Shown here one piece after another: positions 1 through 9,732 of a stretch of 64,000 bases of DNA (its first letter is position 1; the number at the start of each line of letters is the position of its first letter). The stretch covers positions 124,001-188,000 of the forward strand of contig SUVQ01000002.1 in assembly GCA_015061905.1 (NCBI GenBank), read 5' to 3'. Source of the stretch: Verrucomicrobiota bacterium. Its GTDB lineage: Bacteria > Verrucomicrobiota > Verrucomicrobiia > Opitutales > UBA953. The notes under the pieces are model-generated. The model had not been told where the DNA came from. It searched no databases and saw only the letters and a list, made by a program, of their open reading frames with translations. The position numbers and the translations under genes are program-made.

Positions 1-1
1 G

Positions 2-202
2 GAATACGAAATCCGCGCACTCGGCGGGAACGCCGAAAGCTACAAGGCGTTTCGCAAAAATTATAATGCGAAAGAACCTTCCAAGCCGCCGAGCGGCGGT
101 GCCGCCGGGCGTTATTTGGAGAAAATTGCGCCTCTTGTCTCCGCCAAAAAGGATTATTCCAAGTGCTTCGAACTCTGGAAATCGGGAACGCCGAGAAAAT
201 AA
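2..202 (+). CDS. C-terminal end of an unidentified protein (5' truncated by window)
   Basis: Frame 2 is open from the window edge to a TAA at 200-202, giving the last 66 residues of a protein whose start lies outside. The tail is rich in Lys, Ser and Pro, with a short KPPSGGAAGRYLEKIAPLVS stretch. It shows no recognisable motif. It lies 47 bases upstream of the next gene in the same direction, so the two may be co-transcribed. I assign no function. Confidence 0.5.
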   Translation, partial: EYEIRALGGNAESYKAFRKNYNAKEPSKPPSGGAAGRYLEKIAPLVSAKKDYSKCFELWKSGTPRK

Positions 203-249
203 CGGCAAGCTTTCCGTTTTTCGAACCTTCAAAAAAGGAAAACATTTCT

Positions 250-1197
250 ATGCTCAAAAAATTTTTTATCGCCCTGCTCTGCCTGATTTTCGCGGGAACG
301 TCCGCATTCGCCGCGTTTTCCGCCAAAACGTTTGCCGCAGCGAAAAAGCGAAACCCCAAGGATGGAATCATCGTTTATTTTTACGGTCCCGACTGGGACG
401 TGCGCAGCACCAAGATGCTGAAAACGCTTTGGGAAAGCTCTGAAATAAAAAACGCCTGCGGAGACGCTTCCATGCTTTCCGTTCCCGTTTATCAGGAACC
501 GAACGAAAAACAGAAAAAAAATGCGAAAACAATTCGCGAAGGCATGAAAGTGCCTCACATTTTTTCTTATCCGGCAATCGTGATGTTCACGGAAGAAGGA
601 GAAAAATATTACATTTTGCAAGGCGACGAAATTTTTGAGAATAAAGCCGAAGTCGCCGAAACCATCAAGGCAAAACTCAAACTCTTTCGGGAACGCAAAG
701 CTATCTTGAAAAAAGCTGAACGCGCGAAAGGAATCGAAAAAGCGAAGCTTTACGGCGAAGCCCTTTTGGAAGGAATCGAGCCGCCCGCGAACGCGCTTAA
801 AACAATTAAAGCAAACGACCCGAAAGGCGAAACGCCCTACGCCAAACGCCTTGAGTTTGACGTTTTTAAGTTGCTGACGGATCAGACCTATAAAGATCCG
901 GACAAACCGGACAAAGTTTTAATTAAGCCGGACGCCGCCGTCGCCCTCGTCACCCAACTTGCCATAGAGGACGAAACCACCTATTTGCCCGAACAACGCC
1001 AAGAACTTCTCGCCTGTTGCGCCGCCTACCTGCGCCGCCTCGACAAAACCGATTCGCGCATCAAAACGCTTCACAAAAAAATCTTAGAAATCAATCCCGA
1101 TTCCGTTTGGGCGGATTTCGTGAAGGATTCGGAAGCGCAGTGGATGGGTGTTGAAAAGAAAAAAGATAAAAAAGAAAAACGCCGCAAAAGGAAGTGA
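250..1197 (+). CDS. Secreted thioredoxin-fold-like protein lacking active-site cysteines
   Basis: This is a 315-residue protein. The ATG at 250 was chosen because it is preceded by AAGGA at about 235-240 and opens a clear signal peptide (MLKKFFIALLCLIFAGTSAFA). The segment IIVYFYGPDWDVRSTKMLKTLW (about residues 38-60) resembles the start of thioredoxin-like domains, and VPHIFSYPAIVMFTEEG matches their cis-Pro region. The CxxC pair is absent, because GPDWDVR stands in its place. The C-terminal half is helical and charged and ends in a very Lys-rich tail. It is probably periplasmic. A redox role is unlikely without cysteines; the fold call is by eye only. Confidence 0.6.
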   Translation: MLKKFFIALLCLIFAGTSAFAAFSAKTFAAAKKRNPKDGIIVYFYGPDWDVRSTKMLKTLWESSEIKNACGDASMLSVPVYQEPNEKQKKNAKTIREGMKVPHIFSYPAIVMFTEEGEKYYILQGDEIFENKAEVAETIKAKLKLFRERKAILKKAERAKGIEKAKLYGEALLEGIEPPANALKTIKANDPKGETPYAKRLEFDVFKLLTDQTYKDPDKPDKVLIKPDAAVALVTQLAIEDETTYLPEQRQELLACCAAYLRRLDKTDSRIKTLHKKILEINPDSVWADFVKDSEAQWMGVEKKKDKKEKRRKRK

Positions 1198-1230
1198 GCG
1201 AAAACCGCGTCTCTTTCTAATCTTTAATCC

Positions 1231-2559
1231 TCAATCTTTCCGCTCTTTCTTCGCTTCGTTTTCGAGCATTTTTTGAGCGGGAACAAGTCCTTTTTCCGCG
1301 GCTTTTTTTGCCCATTCAAGAGCTTCTGCCCGATTGACGGGAACGCCCTCTCCGTTTATCAGACAAACCGCCAAATTGAATTGTGAAGCCGCATGTCCCT
1401 GCTCGGCGGCGAGGCGGAAAAGGCGCACCGCTTTCGCTTTGTCGGCGGGAACGCCGCGTCCGTAATAATAAATTCGGGCAAGTTCATATTGTCCGATGAC
1501 AGAGCCGGCTTCAGCGGCGGCATTCAGCCATTTAATGCTTTCGGCGATTTTCCCTGAATCTTTGCAAAGAACGCCGTAAAGAGCGCGAAAATAGGCTAAT
1601 TTTTTCGGATCAAATTCTTCCCCCGGCGCAGGCTCCACCGCAAGTTCCAGCCAATGCGTGCCCTGCGCGCGGTTTTTCCGCATTCCGCCGAAGCCTCCGA
1701 GATACGCGTCCACCAGAAAAGAGCGGGCAAACCAAAGACCTTGTTCCGCCGCCTTCGTTATGCGGAGAAGACCGCCTTCGATGTCTGCGGGAACGGCTTT
1801 CCCTTCTATCAGCAGGCAGCCGAGGACAAAATCCCCGTAAACGCTTCCTTGGAGAGAGGCTTTTTCCGCCCAGGAAACGGCTTCTTCCGCGTTCCCGTTC
1901 GTGTAGTAATAACTTGCCAAAAATCCCTGCGCGTCCGCGTCGTTTTGCTCTGCGGCAGAGCGCAAAAAAATCACGCCGAGAATTTCATTTTTCTCAAGAA
2001 TTCCCCCGCGAAGATACTCTTTTCCGAGCCAAAACTGCGCGGGCGCGAAACCTGCCGTCGCCGCATCTTTCATCAACTCTGCGGCGCGCGCAGGATCGGC
2101 TTCGCATACGCCCTCGACCCCGGAAAGTAAAAATAGAGCCAGCGACGCTTGCGCGGGTGCGATTCCCTGCTCTGCCGCCTTTTCCCACCAGAAAAAAGCC
2201 TTTTCCGGGCTTTGCTCAATCCCGGCGAATCCGCCCTGCACGTATAGCCCGCCAAGAGTTCCCTGAGCGGGAGCGCAACCGCCGTTTGCCGATTTTAAAA
2301 GCCACACGAAGGCTTCTTCGGGATTATTCAAAACAGTCGCGCAATAAAAGTAGAGTCGATACTGAGCTACGGGATCGCCGGCTTGAGCCTTTTGCAAATC
2401 TTTTTCGAAATCGTAATTCGGCGTTCCCGGAGCGGCGAACTCGGACTGCTCCGGAGAAAAATCCGCAGGTTCCGCCTCTTGGGCGAAAAGAGGCGCGACG
2501 CACACGCCAAGCGCAAGGAACGAGGTTACTTTTTTAAAAAAACCGAAATTTTGCTTCAT
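1231..2559 (-). CDS. Secreted Sel1-repeat (TPR-like) protein
   Basis: This 442-residue protein starts with a signal peptide ending near the Ala-Gln after APLFA. The rest is a chain of about ten Sel1-like repeats of roughly 36 residues, with the typical A..G...AQ..L...Y..G.GV...  EKA..W...AAEQG pattern. Clear examples are EKAFFWWEKAAEQGIAPAQ and AKAVRLFRLAAEQGHAASQ. Sel1 repeats form alpha-solenoids that bind protein partners and are common in exported adaptor proteins. It converges on the preceding gene (33 bases apart). The partner cannot be told from the sequence. Confidence 0.85.
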   Translation of the reverse strand: MKQNFGFFKKVTSFLALGVCVAPLFAQEAEPADFSPEQSEFAAPGTPNYDFEKDLQKAQAGDPVAQYRLYFYCATVLNNPEEAFVWLLKSANGGCAPAQGTLGGLYVQGGFAGIEQSPEKAFFWWEKAAEQGIAPAQASLALFLLSGVEGVCEADPARAAELMKDAATAGFAPAQFWLGKEYLRGGILEKNEILGVIFLRSAAEQNDADAQGFLASYYYTNGNAEEAVSWAEKASLQGSVYGDFVLGCLLIEGKAVPADIEGGLLRITKAAEQGLWFARSFLVDAYLGGFGGMRKNRAQGTHWLELAVEPAPGEEFDPKKLAYFRALYGVLCKDSGKIAESIKWLNAAAEAGSVIGQYELARIYYYGRGVPADKAKAVRLFRLAAEQGHAASQFNLAVCLINGEGVPVNRAEALEWAKKAAEKGLVPAQKMLENEAKKERKD

Positions 2560-2666
2560 AAAGCGTATAAAAATACGAGAAATTCCGCATTCGACGCAAA
2601 ATCGAAATTTGTTCGCGGGTTGTAAAAAATCCGCGAGCGCGATAGAATGCGCCTTTTGCCTTTGAA

Positions 2667-4118
2667 ATGAAATATTTGTTCAGTTTTATCGGAGCGGTTC
2701 TGCTACTGATGTTTTGCGGTTGCGAGGAAAATTCCCGCCCGAAACTGGTAATGGTAACCGAAGCGACGTTCCCGCCTTATGAATATCGGGCGGGAACGCA
2801 AATTGTCGGCATCGACCCGGAAATTGTCGGAAAAATCGCAGAAAAGCTCGGCTATGATTTGATTATTGAAGACATGAGCTTTGATTCGGTAATCACCGCA
2901 GTGCAAACCGGCAAAGCGGACATTGCCGCCTCCGGAATTACGGTTACGGAAGAACGTAAAGAAAAAGTGCTGTTTACGCGTCCCTACGTCATCGCGCGCC
3001 AAGTAATTATCGTTCCCGAAAATTCTGCAATTCAGGGAAAAAAAGATTTGAAAGGAAAGCGAATCGGCGTTCAGCACGGGACCACCGGAGATATTTTTGT
3101 TTCTCAAAATATTCAGGAGCCTGAACGCTTTTCCAACGGAGCACTTGCCGTCGCCGCGCTCGCCGCCGGCAAGCTCGACGTCGTCGTCCTCGACGGTGAT
3201 CCGGCACAGATTCACGTTTCCCGCCGCTCCAATCTGAAAATCCTCAGCGAGCCGCTCACGCACGAAGAATACGCATTTGCCCTCGGAAAACATAATCCGA
3301 AATTGCACGCACAATTCAATGCTGCGCTACAGGAACTTCAGGCGGCGGGAACGCTTGACGCCGTGCGGGAAAAATACGTTTCGAAAATGCTTGAGGAAGC
3401 CGACGGGAACGCCGCAAACGATGCCGGATTTTTCAAAAAACTAAAAAGCTCGCTCGAACTGAATTTTCTCAAAGACGCCCGCTACCTTTATTTGTGGAAA
3501 GGCTTTTGGACAACCGTCGAAATTTCATTTTTTGCCGTTTTACTCGGCGTGCTAATCGGATTCGGAATCGCCGTCATTCGAAGCACGGCAGACCAAACCG
3601 GAAAGCTCAAAATCTTGAATTTTCTCTGTAAAATTTACCTCACCGTAATTCGCGGAACGCCTGTCGTCGTCCAGCTGCTCATTATTTATTTTGTGATTTT
3701 CGGTGCCGTGGATGTAAGCAAAGTGCTCGTTGCCGTCATCGCATTCGGCATCAATTCCGGAGCTTACGTTGCCGAAATTATCCGTAGCGGAATCATGTCG
3801 ATTGACCGCGGGCAACTTGAGGCAGGACGCAGCTTGGGGCTCAGCTACTGGCAGTCCATGCGCGAAATTATTTTGCCGCAGGCTTTCAAAAACGTGCTTC
3901 CCGCGCTCGGGAACGAATTTATTGTTTTGCTGAAAGAAACCAGTATTTCCGGCTACATCGCCATCGTTGACCTGACAAAGGGCGGCGACATTATCCGCAG
4001 TCAGACCTACGATGCGTTTCTGCCGCTCATGGCGGTTGCGCTGATTTATCTCGCCGTTGTCATGTTGCTCAGCGGCTTGCTCGGACGTTTAGAAAAAAGG
4101 TTAAAAAGAAATGAGTGA
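2667..4118 (+). CDS. Amino-acid ABC transporter: fused substrate-binding protein and permease
   Basis: This single 483-residue chain combines two usual subunits. Residues about 25-240 are a family 3 solute-binding domain ([45 protein letters not shown]). Residues about 260-480 are a HisM/GlnP-type permease with several membrane helices and the EAA loop [20 protein letters not shown]. The N-terminus has a hydrophobic segment ending in FCGC, which could be a lipobox with an unusual residue at -3. It imports a polar amino acid; the exact substrate is not readable. Its stop overlaps the ATPase gene start by 8 bases, so the two are translationally coupled. Confidence 0.9.
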   Translation: MKYLFSFIGAVLLLMFCGCEENSRPKLVMVTEATFPPYEYRAGTQIVGIDPEIVGKIAEKLGYDLIIEDMSFDSVITAVQTGKADIAASGITVTEERKEKVLFTRPYVIARQVIIVPENSAIQGKKDLKGKRIGVQHGTTGDIFVSQNIQEPERFSNGALAVAALAAGKLDVVVLDGDPAQIHVSRRSNLKILSEPLTHEEYAFALGKHNPKLHAQFNAALQELQAAGTLDAVREKYVSKMLEEADGNAANDAGFFKKLKSSLELNFLKDARYLYLWKGFWTTVEISFFAVLLGVLIGFGIAVIRSTADQTGKLKILNFLCKIYLTVIRGTPVVVQLLIIYFVIFGAVDVSKVLVAVIAFGINSGAYVAEIIRSGIMSIDRGQLEAGRSLGLSYWQSMREIILPQAFKNVLPALGNEFIVLLKETSISGYIAIVDLTKGGDIIRSQTYDAFLPLMAVALIYLAVVMLLSGLLGRLEKRLKRNE

Positions 4119-4845
4119 AATCGTTTTCGAAATAAAAAATTTGGTTAAACGCTTCGATAATTTTACGGCGGTCGACAGTGTTTCCGCGACGATTCGCCGC
4201 GGGGAAGTCGTTTTCATTGTCGGGCCGTCCGGCTCCGGAAAAAGCACCTTCCTGCGATGCCTGAATCTGCTCGAAACGCCGAGCTCCGGAGAAATTTTGT
4301 TCAAAGGAAAGGAAGTCGTTCACGCCAAGCGCGACATCAATCTCTTCCGGCAACAAGTCGGAATGGTCTTCCAGCACTTCAATCTCTTTCCGCACCTTTC
4401 GATTCTGAAAAACATAACGCTCGCGCCCGTAAAAACGGGGCGTTTCACAGCAAAGCAAGCCGCCGAACGCGCCGACACACTGCTCAATCGCATCGGGCTT
4501 TCCGCCAAGCGCGATGCGTTCCCGCCGCAACTTTCCGGCGGGCAAAAACAGCGCATCGCCATCGCTCGCGCACTCGCAATGAATCCGGACGTTTTGCTTT
4601 TCGACGAACCGACATCGGCACTTGACCCAGAAATGGTCGGCGAAGTGCTCGCGCTCATGAAAGACCTCGCGCAAGACGGCATGACAATGGTCGTCGTTAC
4701 TCACGAAATCGGCTTCGCGGCGGAAGTCGCCGACCGCATTATTTTCATGGACCACGGAAAAATCATCGAAACGGGAACGCCGGAAACAGTGATACGCAAC
4801 TCGAAAAATCCCCGCGTTCGGGAATTTTTCTCAAAAGTTCTTTAA
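4111..4845 (+). CDS. Amino-acid ABC transporter ATP-binding protein (GlnQ/ArtP type)
   Basis: This 244-residue cytoplasmic ATPase has Walker [10 protein letters not shown] (about residue 37), signature LSGGQKQR, Walker [15 protein letters not shown] and the switch His in [10 protein letters not shown]. The spacing and the DPEMVGEVL motif are those of polar amino-acid transporters. The gene starts within the last 8 bases of the permease gene and would power that transporter. The pair forms a complete importer in two polypeptides. An inverted-repeat terminator follows 28 bases downstream. Confidence 0.95.
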   Translation: MSEIVFEIKNLVKRFDNFTAVDSVSATIRRGEVVFIVGPSGSGKSTFLRCLNLLETPSSGEILFKGKEVVHAKRDINLFRQQVGMVFQHFNLFPHLSILKNITLAPVKTGRFTAKQAAERADTLLNRIGLSAKRDAFPPQLSGGQKQRIAIARALAMNPDVLLFDEPTSALDPEMVGEVLALMKDLAQDGMTMVVVTHEIGFAAEVADRIIFMDHGKIIETGTPETVIRNSKNPRVREFFSKVL

Positions 4846-4872
4846 AAACAAACGCAGTTTCAACCCGCACAA

Positions 4873-4913
4873 AAAAACGTTCCCGCCGGAAATCCGACGG
4901 GAACGTTTTTTTT
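4873..4913. terminator. Bidirectional terminator built from an inverted CGTTCCCG pair
   Basis: AAAACGTTCCCGCCGG is followed by the loop AAAT and then CCGACGGGAACGTTTT, with one mismatch. A-run on one side and T-run on the other make it usable on both strands. It lies between the convergent ABC ATPase gene and mdh. The stem contains one GGGAACG word on each strand. Confidence 0.9.
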
Positions 4914-4934
4914 AAGCTTTCAGCTTTTTGCCGA

Positions 4935-5933
4935 TTAAAGCTTGCAACCGAGCGCGTCCGCAGCCGTGTCGCGTTCTTCGCAAAGCTCCTTAATCGAAAG
5001 ATCAATCTTTTCGCGAGCGAACTCGTTAATCGGAAGATTCGGGACGATTTCCCAGCTTCCGTCTTCCTTCGTGCGAATCGGGAAGCCGGTGATGATACCG
5101 GGTTCCGTGCCGTATTCGCCCTTGGAGACAACTCCGACGCTGAACCAGTCGCCGGCAGGAGTCGGGTTGACGAGATTGCGCACCGTTTCAATCGCCGCAT
5201 TTGCCGCCGAAGCCGCCGAGGAAGCACCACGGGCTTCGATGATTGCGGCACCGCGCTTTTGCACGGTCGGGATAAACGTCGTTTCAAGCCATTCCTTGTC
5301 GGAAATCACTTCCGTCGCCGGCTTTCCGCCGATCGTCGCATTGAAGAAATCCGGGAACTGCGTCGAAGAGTGGTTGCCCCAAATCGTCATGTTTTTCACT
5401 TCGGAAACATGAACGCCCGCTTTTTTCGCGAGTTGGGATTTGCCGCGGTTTTCATCGAGGCGCGTCATCGCAAAGAAGTTTTCTTCGGGAACGCCGCAAG
5501 CATGGCGCATTGCAATCAAGGCGTTGGTGTTGCACGGATTGCCGACAACGAAAACGCGCACGCCCGGCGCCGCATTTTCCGCGATAGCCTTACCCTGCCC
5601 GACAAAGATTTTGCCGTTGATGCCGAGAAGATCCTTGCGTTCCATTCCGGCTTTGCGCGGAACCGAACCGACGAGCAAGCACCAGTTCGCATCCTTAAAC
5701 GCAACCGCAGGATCCGCCGTCGCCACAATATCCGTCACGAGCGGGAACGCACAGTCTTCAAGTTCCATCACCACGCCTTGGCACTTCGGAAGCGCCGGTT
5801 CAATTTCGAGAAGATTCAAGGCAACCGGCTGATCCGGGCCGAAAACTTCACCCGCAGCAATGCGGAAAATGAGCGAATAAGCAATCTGACCGGCAGCACC
5901 GGTGATCGCGACACGAATGGGAGCTTTTGCCAT
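4935..5933 (-). CDS. mdh: Malate dehydrogenase
   Basis: This 332-residue NAD-dependent enzyme interconverts malate and oxaloacetate in the TCA cycle. It is of the cytosolic/group 2 MDH type by length and motifs. Visible are the nucleotide-binding [18 protein letters not shown], substrate arginines in [13 protein letters not shown] and [13 protein letters not shown], and the catalytic His in [12 protein letters not shown]. The ATG at 5933 gives the family start. It is transcribed divergently from dps. The shared upstream region holds two PerR/Fur-like palindromes, so control of mdh from the same sites is possible but not shown. Confidence 0.97.
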   Translation of the reverse strand: MAKAPIRVAITGAAGQIAYSLIFRIAAGEVFGPDQPVALNLLEIEPALPKCQGVVMELEDCAFPLVTDIVATADPAVAFKDANWCLLVGSVPRKAGMERKDLLGINGKIFVGQGKAIAENAAPGVRVFVVGNPCNTNALIAMRHACGVPEENFFAMTRLDENRGKSQLAKKAGVHVSEVKNMTIWGNHSSTQFPDFFNATIGGKPATEVISDKEWLETTFIPTVQKRGAAIIEARGASSAASAANAAIETVRNLVNPTPAGDWFSVGVVSKGEYGTEPGIITGFPIRTKEDGSWEIVPNLPINEFAREKIDLSIKELCEERDTAADALGCKL

Positions 5934-6024
5934 AATTTTTGTGTGTTGAATAAGGTTAGAAATGTTCTTCCAAGCATGATGCGGGAACGCAAAAAAATCA
6001 ACGCGAAGTTTTTTGAAAAAAAAA

Positions 6025-6085
6025 TGTAATGATTACAATTTTTTACTTGCAAAAACCAAAACATCAATTATTGTAATGATTACAA
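6025..6085 (+). promoter_or_regulatory. Two PerR/Fur-like operators with embedded dps promoter
   Basis: The perfect 15-base palindrome TTGTAATGATTACAA lies at 6071-6085, and a near copy centred on TGTAATGATTACA lies at 6025-6037, 47 bases away centre to centre. The shape matches the PerR box (TTATAATNATTATAA) of the Fur family. A possible -35 TTGCAA (6047-6052) and -10 TATTGT (6069-6074) put the second site over the -10, so binding would repress dps. Known PerR targets include Dps/MrgA. The regulator itself is not in the window. Confidence 0.75.
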
Positions 6086-6136
6086 AATCAAACAAATCTT
6101 TAAAACTAAACAACAAAACAGAAAGAAAACAAAATA

Positions 6137-6625
6137 ATGAAAACGATTAACTACACTCATATTAACGAAGCCTCCGCCAACAAGATTGCCGCCGCGCTTT
6201 CCGCACTCCTGGCGGATTTTCAGGTTTACTACACCAATTTGCGCGGCTTCCATTGGCACATCAAGGGACACGCGTTCTTCCAGCTTCACAGCAAGTTCGA
6301 AGAGCTCTACGACAACACCGCCGAAAAAGTCGATGAAATCGCAGAACGCATTCTGATGCTCGGCGGCGTTCCCGAAAATAAGTTCAGCGAGTATTTGAAG
6401 ATTGCCAAGGTCCGGGAAGTCGGCGTCGTTTCCTGCGGCAAGGAAGCCCTCCAAAATGTGCTCGATACGCTCGGATATCTGATCGGCGAAGAACGCAAAA
6501 TCATTGCTCTCGCAAGCGAAAACGGAGACGACACGACTGCCGCGCTTCTGGGCGATTACCTGAAGGAACAGGAAAAGCTCGTTTGGATGCTTGTCGCGTG
6601 GTCCGGCGGAGAATGCCAAAAATAG
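6137..6625 (+). CDS. dps: Dps-family ferritin-like DNA-protection protein
   Basis: This 162-residue protein belongs to the Dps family. Dps dodecamers oxidise and store iron using peroxide and shield DNA. The inter-subunit ferroxidase residues are visible in FHWHIKGHAFFQLHSKFEELYDNTAEKVDEIAERI (His, Asp and Glu at the expected spacing, about residues 36-70). Its length is typical. It is monocistronic, followed by a strong terminator at 6649, and preceded by two PerR/Fur-like operators, which fits induction by peroxide or iron limitation. Confidence 0.95.
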   Translation: MKTINYTHINEASANKIAAALSALLADFQVYYTNLRGFHWHIKGHAFFQLHSKFEELYDNTAEKVDEIAERILMLGGVPENKFSEYLKIAKVREVGVVSCGKEALQNVLDTLGYLIGEERKIIALASENGDDTTAALLGDYLKEQEKLVWMLVAWSGGECQK

Positions 6626-6648
6626 TTAGTTTCGAAAATTAAACAAAA

Positions 6649-6686
6649 AAAAACGTTCCCGCATCGAAAACAGCGGGAACGTTTTT
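6649..6686 (+). terminator. Terminator after dps, inverted CGTTCCCG pair
   Basis: The perfect 14-base arms AAAAACGTTCCCGC and GCGGGAACGTTTTT enclose a 10-base loop and end in a T-run. This is another hairpin made of one GGGAACG word per strand. It lies 23 bases after the dps stop. Confidence 0.92.
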
Positions 6687-6765
6687 GTTTTCCGAAAAAA
6701 GAGATTTTTCCCGCTTTAAAAAATCTTGTCGCGTTCCCGCGAAAGGAACAGAATTTTTCCCACTT

Positions 6766-8337
6766 ATGAGCAAAACAGTTCTACTCGTTATTCGTGACGG
6801 TTGGGGAGCCAACCACAACGCCGCGCAGGATAAATTCAATGCGCTCAAAATCGCGAACATTCCGTTCTCGAACAAACTTTCCGCCGAATGGCCGCGCACG
6901 GAAGTCGCCGCACACGGTCCCGCCGTCGGGCTTCCCGAAGGCATCATGGGCAACTCCGAAGTCGGGCACCAAAATATCGGCGCCGGGCGCATCGTTCCGC
7001 AGGAAATCATGCGCATCGACCTCGGTTTGACCGACGACGGCATGAAAAACAACGCTGTGCTCCAAGCCGCATTCGGGAACGTAAACGCGAAAAATTCCAC
7101 GCTTCACCTTATGGGCCTCGCTAGTGCCGCCGGCGTGCACTCCACGCTCCCGCACCTCTACGGGCTTATTCGCGGCGCGAAAGCCGCCGGAGTGCAAAAC
7201 GTTTGCATTCACGCTTTTATGGACGGACGCGACAGCCCGCCGACCAGCGGCGTCGGTTTCATCAAGGAAATCGAAGACGAATGCGCCAAAATCGGTCTCG
7301 GCAAAATCGCCACGGTTTCCGGTCGCTTCTGGGCGATGGACCGCGATAACCGCTGGAACCGCGTCGAAAAAGCTTACAACTGCCTCGTCGGCGGAGACGC
7401 GCTCACGGCGGAATCCGCCACCGCCGCCGTAGAATGGTATTACAACAATCCGTCGAGCGACTCCGAACAGGGCGACGAATTTGTCCTCCCGACCCGTGTT
7501 GTTAAAGACGGCGTTCCCGTCGGCTCCATCAAGGACGGCGACAGCGTCATCTTCTTCAATTTCCGCGGCGACCGCCCGCGTGAACTCACGCACGCGTTTA
7601 TCGACGATACTTTCGACGGATTCCCGCGCGCCAAGAAGCTCGATATTTACTACGCGACAATGACCGAATACCAGAAAGGTCTTTGCCCGAATGTCGTCTT
7701 CCCGAAGCCGCAACCGATGAAAAATATTCTCGGTGATTGGATTGCGCAACAGGGCTTGACGCAGTTCCGCACGGCGGAAACGGAAAAATTCCCGCACGTT
7801 ACGTTCTTCTTCAACGACTATCGCGACGAACCGTTCCCGGGCGAAGAACGCGGGCTCATTCCGTCGCCGAAAGAAGTCGCCACCTACGACCAGAAGCCGG
7901 AAATGTCCGCCGAAGGTGTTTGCGAATCCACGATTAACGCGCTCCGTTCCGGCAAATACGCGCTTATCGTAACGAATTTCGCCAATCCAGACATGGTCGG
8001 GCACACAGGCAAGCAACCCGCCATCATCAAAGCTGTCGAAACGGTCGACAAATGCCTCGAACGCATCTGCGCCGTCGCCGACGAATGCGGCGTCGACATG
8101 CTCATCACCGCCGACCACGGGAACGTCGATGAAATGTATGACGAAACGACGAAAGGTCCGCACACGCAACACACGCTCAATCCGGTCGAAGTTGTCCTTT
8201 ACGGGAACGGCGTCAAGAACGTGAAGCTGCGCCAAACGGGCGGTGCGCTCGGCGATATTGCCCCGACCCTGCTCGACATGATGGGCTTGCCGACTCCGCC
8301 GGAAATGACGGGCAAATCCCTGATTGAAAAAGCTTAA
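6766..8337 (+). CDS. gpmI: 2,3-bisphosphoglycerate-independent phosphoglycerate mutase
   Basis: This 523-residue manganese enzyme of glycolysis converts 3-phosphoglycerate to 2-phosphoglycerate. Motifs are the N-terminal metal site LLVIRDGWG, the catalytic Ser in [36 protein letters not shown] and [11 protein letters not shown] chose the ATG at 6766 because it gives the family N-terminus. The frame is open further upstream to 6685, but that stretch runs through the dps terminator. It is followed by its own inverted-repeat terminator. Confidence 0.96.
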   Translation: MSKTVLLVIRDGWGANHNAAQDKFNALKIANIPFSNKLSAEWPRTEVAAHGPAVGLPEGIMGNSEVGHQNIGAGRIVPQEIMRIDLGLTDDGMKNNAVLQAAFGNVNAKNSTLHLMGLASAAGVHSTLPHLYGLIRGAKAAGVQNVCIHAFMDGRDSPPTSGVGFIKEIEDECAKIGLGKIATVSGRFWAMDRDNRWNRVEKAYNCLVGGDALTAESATAAVEWYYNNPSSDSEQGDEFVLPTRVVKDGVPVGSIKDGDSVIFFNFRGDRPRELTHAFIDDTFDGFPRAKKLDIYYATMTEYQKGLCPNVVFPKPQPMKNILGDWIAQQGLTQFRTAETEKFPHVTFFFNDYRDEPFPGEERGLIPSPKEVATYDQKPEMSAEGVCESTINALRSGKYALIVTNFANPDMVGHTGKQPAIIKAVETVDKCLERICAVADECGVDMLITADHGNVDEMYDETTKGPHTQHTLNPVEVVLYGNGVKNVKLRQTGGALGDIAPTLLDMMGLPTPPEMTGKSLIEKA

Positions 8338-8360
8338 AACTTACGGATTAAAGACAAGAA

Positions 8361-8399
8361 AAAGCGTTCCCGCGATTCATCTGCGGGAACGCTTTTTTT
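8361..8399. terminator. Bidirectional terminator between gpmI and the LptF/G gene
   Basis: The arms AAAGCGTTCCCGC (8361-8373) and GCGGGAACGCTTT (8383-8395) are perfect over 13 bases, with a T-run following on the plus strand and A-rich sequence before. It separates two convergent genes. It again consists of a GGGAACG word on each strand. Confidence 0.92.
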
Positions 8400-8435
8400 G
8401 TGCGAAATTTTATCTGCCGCAAACGAAAAGCGCGG

Positions 8436-9605
8436 TTAATTTTTTGCGGCGCGATAAAGCAAAATAAATCCGACAACCTGATAGAGAATATTCGGCAACC
8501 ACACCAAAATATCCGGACGGAACGCCGGATCCTCAATCCAGGAAACGAACGTTGTCAGCAAATAAAACAAAAGAGCAAGCCCGAGCGCGATCCCGATATT
8601 TACGAAGGTTTCCGAGCGCGACACACGAATACCGAGCGGGATTCCTAAAATTGCGAGAGAAAAAACAGACATCGCAGAAGTCAGATAATTCTGCATTTGG
8701 AACTGAATTTTAATGCGATCTTCGGCGACTTTTTCCGGCTCATCTTTTTCCGGATCAGCCCGCCATCCGATTTCGCGCAACTCCATCAGCTCCGTAATCG
8801 TAAACCACTTGAGTTTACGGCGTTCTTTGGGCAACGTGCCGTCGCCGAGAATTTGCCCGAGCGAAACGGAAATCGGTGCGTTCCCGATACTGGAAAAACG
8901 GATTGCGGATTTTGTTACGTCCGCCGCATTGCTACGGGAACGCTCCTCTGTCGTTGCGTTTTTCAACGTAATTTCCAACGCGTCTTCCTGCACAAAGGTG
9001 TTTTGTGATTCCACAAAACGAATTGTCGCCTCTTCCGCATGCGTGAAGCGCGCCGGAAGTCCCTGATCGTTCAGCTCCCAAAGCCAAAAATTTTTCAGCG
9101 CATCGCCCTCTCGAGAATCCGCATAAATTGCAAATCCGGGAAATTCCTTGAAAACCACTTTCGGAACGATAAGGCGCGTCGGAGCTTCGCGAAAAGTGCT
9201 TTTCAAAATCGTTTTGTATTGGTTCGCCGCCTTCGGTGCCCAAAAACAGTTAATGTAGCCGCTGACGCAAACGCCAAGCAAAGCAACAAAAAATATCGGA
9301 GAAACAATGCGCCAAAGATTCATTCCGGCGGATTTCATCGCGATAATTTCGTTATTTGCCGACATTCTGCCAAGCACGATCAAAACGCCCGTCAGCATGC
9401 CCAGCGGCATCGCGTAGGGAATAACGCTAACGGAAATCAGCCCGATAAGCTCAAACAGCGTCGGCGTCGAAAGCCGCCCGTTGGCAAGCTCTCCGATTAC
9501 CTGTCGCAAGACATTTCCCGTAACGAGAACGAAAATAAACAACCCCAGCGACATCACGACGGCAGAGGCAACTTGAACAAATAGATAACGATTGAGGATT
9601 TTCAC
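8436..9605 (-). CDS. LptF/LptG-family lipopolysaccharide export permease
   Basis: This 389-residue inner-membrane protein of the YjgP/YjgQ family has three N-terminal membrane helices (about residues 10-115), a periplasmic jellyroll-like middle, and three C-terminal helices (about 310-385). LptF and LptG form the membrane part of the LptB2FG transporter that extracts LPS. Typical motifs are SVIPYAMPLGMLTGVLIVLGRM and NEIIAMKSAGMNLWRI. The start is a GTG at 9605, preceded by GAAAGAG. No partner gene lies next to it, and LptF or LptG cannot be told apart here. Confidence 0.9.
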   Translation of the reverse strand: MKILNRYLFVQVASAVVMSLGLFIFVLVTGNVLRQVIGELANGRLSTPTLFELIGLISVSVIPYAMPLGMLTGVLIVLGRMSANNEIIAMKSAGMNLWRIVSPIFFVALLGVCVSGYINCFWAPKAANQYKTILKSTFREAPTRLIVPKVVFKEFPGFAIYADSREGDALKNFWLWELNDQGLPARFTHAEEATIRFVESQNTFVQEDALEITLKNATTEERSRSNAADVTKSAIRFSSIGNAPISVSLGQILGDGTLPKERRKLKWFTITELMELREIGWRADPEKDEPEKVAEDRIKIQFQMQNYLTSAMSVFSLAILGIPLGIRVSRSETFVNIGIALGLALLFYLLTTFVSWIEDPAFRPDILVWLPNILYQVVGFILLYRAAKN

Positions 9606-9732
9606 GAGGCTCTTTCAGAATCCCGCAAAGCGGCAACAGCGTCAAAACATTTTTCACGTTCCCGCCAAATTAATTTTCAAAAACAAGGTTTGAGTGTCGG
9701 GCAAATAAAGCGTTAAAATCCGCAACTGATTT

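Noticed and set aside
6781..8235. A 484-codon minus-strand open frame over gpmI
   Set aside because: Shadow of GpmI, whose own catalytic motifs are complete.
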